A DNA stretch of 48,815 nucleotides from Bacillus sp. JCM 19041. GTDB taxonomy: Bacteria > Bacillota > Bacilli > Bacillales > Bacillaceae_D. The position numbers and the translations under genes are program-made. The notes below the pieces were generated by a model. That model worked only from the letters and a program-made list of their open reading frames with translations, was not told where the DNA came from and made no database searches. The stretch covers positions 1 to 48,815 of the forward strand of contig BAXC01000023.1 in the NCBI GenBank assembly GCA_001310375.1. Reading direction: 5' to 3'. Below are positions 46,328 through 48,815 of this stretch, piece after piece (position 1 is the stretch's first letter; every line of letters begins with the position of its first letter).

Positions 46328-48106
46328 ATGACAAATTCAATAGAATATAGGAAAACCCGCTTTCATTTTTCAATTAAGAAACTAGTCATAAAAAAAAAAT
46401 GTGGTTGAGATAAAAGTGGCTACAAATTTACCGTGTGAGTTTTCTTTGGATTTATTGATTTGCAATAGAGAAAATACTAAAAAGACATTGAATATAGAAC
46501 CTACCGGTCGAATTTGCAAGCGAAGACAACAAATATATTCATTTATAGTTGATATTGAAGAAATAGATATTACTCCTTTTTATTGGGACATTTATGTTCA
46601 AACTAGTAATAGAGGAGATCTAACAACTAGTCGGTTGGTTAATGATAATTATTCTGTGTTCAAAAAACTACGCCATGTTGGCGTAAGGAAAGCAATCTCA
46701 ACTAAGAATGGAGAATTTATTCGATATCTTTATTTGACACCAAGTGGAGGGGTGAGCTTAGTAGAACGTAAACCCAGTCAATATGAAACTTCCACTTATA
46801 GATTAAAAGAATATACTGCATTTATGTTCTATCATTTATTTTATAAGTTCCTTCCCAAAAAAACCGTTTGGTTAGTTCATGAAAAATATGCAAACACTGC
46901 TCAAGATAACGGATACTATTTCTTTAAGTATTGTTATGAGAAAGATCCTAAGAAGCGTGTGTTTTATATTATTGACAGGCGTTCAGCGGACTTAAAATAT
47001 CTAGAAAAGTATCAATCTCGTACGGTCTACTTTATGTCATTTAAACACTTGCTTTTGCTTCTAGAAGCTAAGGTCATTGTTTCTTCAGAGGCAAAAGCTC
47101 ATGGTTACGTATGGAGAACTACGCATGGCATTTTCAGAGAAAGCCTATTAAATAAAAGATTTGTTTTTTTACAACATGGTGTACTTGGTCTGAAAAAAGT
47201 CCATTCAATCTTTGGCGCTAATTCAGTAAATAAATCCAATTTATTTACTGTCTCATCTCTCAAAGAAAAGCAGATTGTAAAAGAGTATTTTGGTTATAAA
47301 GATGATGAAATAATTGTAACGGGATTAGCAAGGTGGGATGAATTATTTAAAGAAGCGCCTAAACGCAATTCGATTAGAGAAGTATTAATGTTACCAACTT
47401 GGAGACCTTGGTTAGATGAAGTTAACCAAAATACATTTGAAACATCAGTATTTTTTAATGCATATAGAAATCTTCTTCAATCCGATAAGTTGCAAAATCT
47501 ATTGGATGATTATGATGTACACCTTAATTTTGTCGTTCATCCCAAATTGAAGAACCACCTTTACTCTTTCAAAACGAATAATTCTCGGTTAAACTTTATC
47601 GAGTTAAATAAAGAGAGGTTAATCTCGGTAATAAAACGCTCGGATCTATTAATTACAGATTATTCTAGTGTTGCTTGGGATATGCACTATCAAAGTAAGC
47701 CAGTGCTATTCTATCAATTGATCAAAAGGAATACTTAGAAAAGCAAGGAGCTTATTTAGACTTTAATAATGATTTATTTGGAGATATTCATTTAACAGAA
47801 TCTAATCTTATTGCTGCGGTTAGTAGCTACATTAAAAAGCCAAGCTTTAAATACCAAGAAAGAACAAAGGATGATTTTGCGTATATTGACAATAATAATA
47901 GTAAAAGAGTTTATGAAGAATTAATAAAAAGAGAATCTAGATTAAACAAACGCAATTACGTTACTAGTGTCATCAATTGTGATTTAAGTAGGGTTGTTTG
48001 GAGGAAATATAATTATTTTAAAGTACTATTTCATATACATAAAATAAATAAGAAAAAACTAGTTTATAAAAAGAATAGTTTTCTTCCTAGAAATTTAAGA
48101 AACTAA
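46328..48106 (+). CDS. CDP-glycerol glycerophosphotransferase, single-module (two frameshifts)
   Basis: About 592 residues after repair. Residues 1-140 hold one copy of the module found five times in the gene upstream (motif FYWDIYVQTS near residue 85); the catalytic domain follows with WLVHEKYANTAQDNGYYFFK, FVFLQHGVLGLKKVH, TGLARWDELFK, MLPTWRPWLDE and LITDYSSVAWDM. The first break lies in a run of ten As (46390-46399) after MTNSIEYRKTRFHFSIKKLV. The second lies at about 47715, where FYQ(F)DQKEYLEKQGAYLDFN and the true C-terminus (ending SFLPRNLRN) follow. AAAGGGG precedes the ATG. It extends or primes the glycerol-phosphate chain. Confidence 0.85.
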
Positions 48107-48138
48107 AGACCTCCTAATTAAGGGGGTCTTTAGTTTTG
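48102..48138 (+). terminator. Terminator of the teichoic acid-type locus
   Basis: Stem ACTAAAGACCTCC (48102-48114) with GGGGGTCTTTAGT (48122-48134), one G-T pair, then TTTTG; it includes the stop codon of the last gene. Confidence 0.8.
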
Positions 48139-48240
48139 ATAAAAACAAGAAAAAGAATTAAATTGTAATTATATGTAGAACAATCGAGAGTTATGCAGTA
48201 GAATAGAACTAGTATAAAAATTACACAAAGGAGAGAAGAA

Positions 48241-48815
48241 TGAAAAAATCAATTGTATTACTGATCTTATTTTTACTATTTTCAAACGTCACCACTCCTC
48301 TTATTAGTCTAGCAGAATCGACAAGTAATAACTTAGAAACATACGAATTAAAAGATGATATGAACTACAAATTATTTGAAATGTGTTAGATGATGAACAG
48401 TTAGAGGAATATAATCGCAAGGTTCTAGATTACGAGAAAGATAGTAACAGAAAAGTTGAATTATATTTGTCAAATGAAGAAATTCAAATAATAGAAAATT
48501 GCCTAAATGAGTTAAAAAGTGATGAAAGCCTTATGGAAGAAGCTGAGGGCGAAGAGCAACAAAATGAGGAAGAAAAAGGCTGAAGAAAGCCTTATAGAAG
48601 AAGCTGAAGGCGAAGAGCAACAAAATGAGGAAGAAAAGGCTGAAGAAAGCCTTATAGAAGAAGCTGAAGGCGAAGAGCAACAAAATGAGGAAGAAAAGGC
48701 TGAAGAAAGCCTTATGGAAGAAGCTGAAGATAAAACTATTCAGGATGAAATAAATAGAAAAGATATAGGTATTCAAGCTTTCTCTTTAAATCGTATCAAC
48801 ATTCAGGAATCAGCC
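48241..48815 (+). CDS. Secreted protein with Glu-rich tandem repeats (3' end off window, frameshifted)
   Basis: ATG 48241 follows GGAGAGAAG. A signal peptide (KKSIVLLILFLLFSNVTTPL, cut near ISLAES) is followed by an acidic stretch. The frame stops at 48389 (MNYKLFEMC), but one base restores VLDDEQLEEYNRKVLDYEK. Then come about three and a third copies of a 60-base unit coding the 20-residue repeat AEESLIEEAEGEEQQNEEEK. In copy 1 the codon run GAAGAAAAAGGC has five As where copies 2 and 3 have four, a second frameshift. After the repeats, DKTIQDEINRKDIGIQAFSL continues past the window end. I do not recognise the product; a wall-associated or secreted stalk protein is possible. Confidence 0.65.
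48521..48728 (+). repeat. 60-base tandem repeat, about 3.3 copies
   Basis: Consecutive 60-base units share GAAAGCCTTATAGAAGAAGC and CAACAAAATGAGGAAGAAAA. Copies 2 and 3 are identical; copy 1 has one extra A and a G-for-A change; the last copy is partial. Confidence 0.95.

Noticed and set aside
48531-48776. Minus-strand frame with repeats of Phe/Leu-rich sequence at the window end
   Set aside because: It is the reverse complement of the Glu-rich repeats, open only because the repeats lack antisense stops.

Overview
The window looks like chromosomal DNA of a low-GC, endospore-forming Bacillaceae bacterium. An alkaliphilic Bacillus relative (Shouchella/Alkalihalobacillus type) is my guess from gene content; it is not proven. 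The signs are strong AGGAGG-type ribosome binding sites, frequent GTG/TTG starts, a catabolite-response element, T-box and ZTP riboswitches, a Lia-type envelope-stress operon, sigma-K-like promoters and a YjcZ-type sporulation peptide. There is no phage, IS element, CRISPR array, rRNA or tRNA.

Layout. 1-9.1 kb: a broken membrane transporter, an NSS/SNF sodium symporter behind a cre box, then a branched-chain amino acid/keto-acid operon (amino acid dehydrogenase, E1alpha, E1beta, E2, E3, hotdog thioesterase). 9.2-16.3 kb: a decayed histidine phosphatase, the lipid II flippase Amj, a DUF218 protein, a ComEC-like metallo-beta-lactamase lipoprotein with helix-hairpin-helix tail plus DUF3006 partner, an N-acetylmuramoyl-L-alanine amidase, two membrane proteins, a 5'-truncated metallophosphatase and a YjcZ-like peptide. 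16.5-18.2 kb: a TauE/SafE permease and an acetyltransferase with a coupled 31-residue peptide. 18.4-25.4 kb: an organosulfur (ssu-like) locus with LysR regulator, FMN reductase, two flavin monooxygenases, one unknown protein and an ABC importer. 25.4-26.7 kb: a CzrA-like repressor and zinc-type efflux pump. 27.0-31.9 kb: ZTP riboswitch-folD, an AadK-like adenylyltransferase, Cu/Zn superoxide dismutase, a BAAT-type hydrolase and a short-chain dehydrogenase. 31.9-35.4 kb: a T-box-controlled isoleucyl-tRNA synthetase of the eukaryote-like IleS2 type. 35.4-37.0 kb: four tandem paralogues of a small Cys-rich protein. 37.3-40.7 kb: a liaI/H/F/S/R-like operon. 40.8-41.6 kb: an acetyltransferase. 41.7-48.1 kb: an AT-richer teichoic acid-type locus with two CDP-glycerol glycerophosphotransferases and a glycosyltransferase. 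The window ends inside a secreted protein with Glu-rich 20-residue repeats.

The dominant feature of the sequence is about 28 single-base frameshifts in otherwise intact, conserved genes, including ileS, liaR, liaS-linked liaF and bkd E2. Several lie in A/T runs of 8-10 bases, and one can be proven internally by comparing tandem repeat copies. They look like uncorrected sequencing indels. I therefore describe those genes as single units. I mark as true pseudogenes only two loci where material is actually missing: the histidine phosphatase and the metallophosphatase.

The most interesting biology is the following: (i) the glycerophosphotransferase whose N-terminal half is five regularly spaced modules of about 135 residues; (ii) the four-gene paralogue family with duplicated sigma-K-like promoters; (iii) IleS2 under a divergent T-box; (iv) an unrecognised 116-residue protein inside the sulfonate operon.
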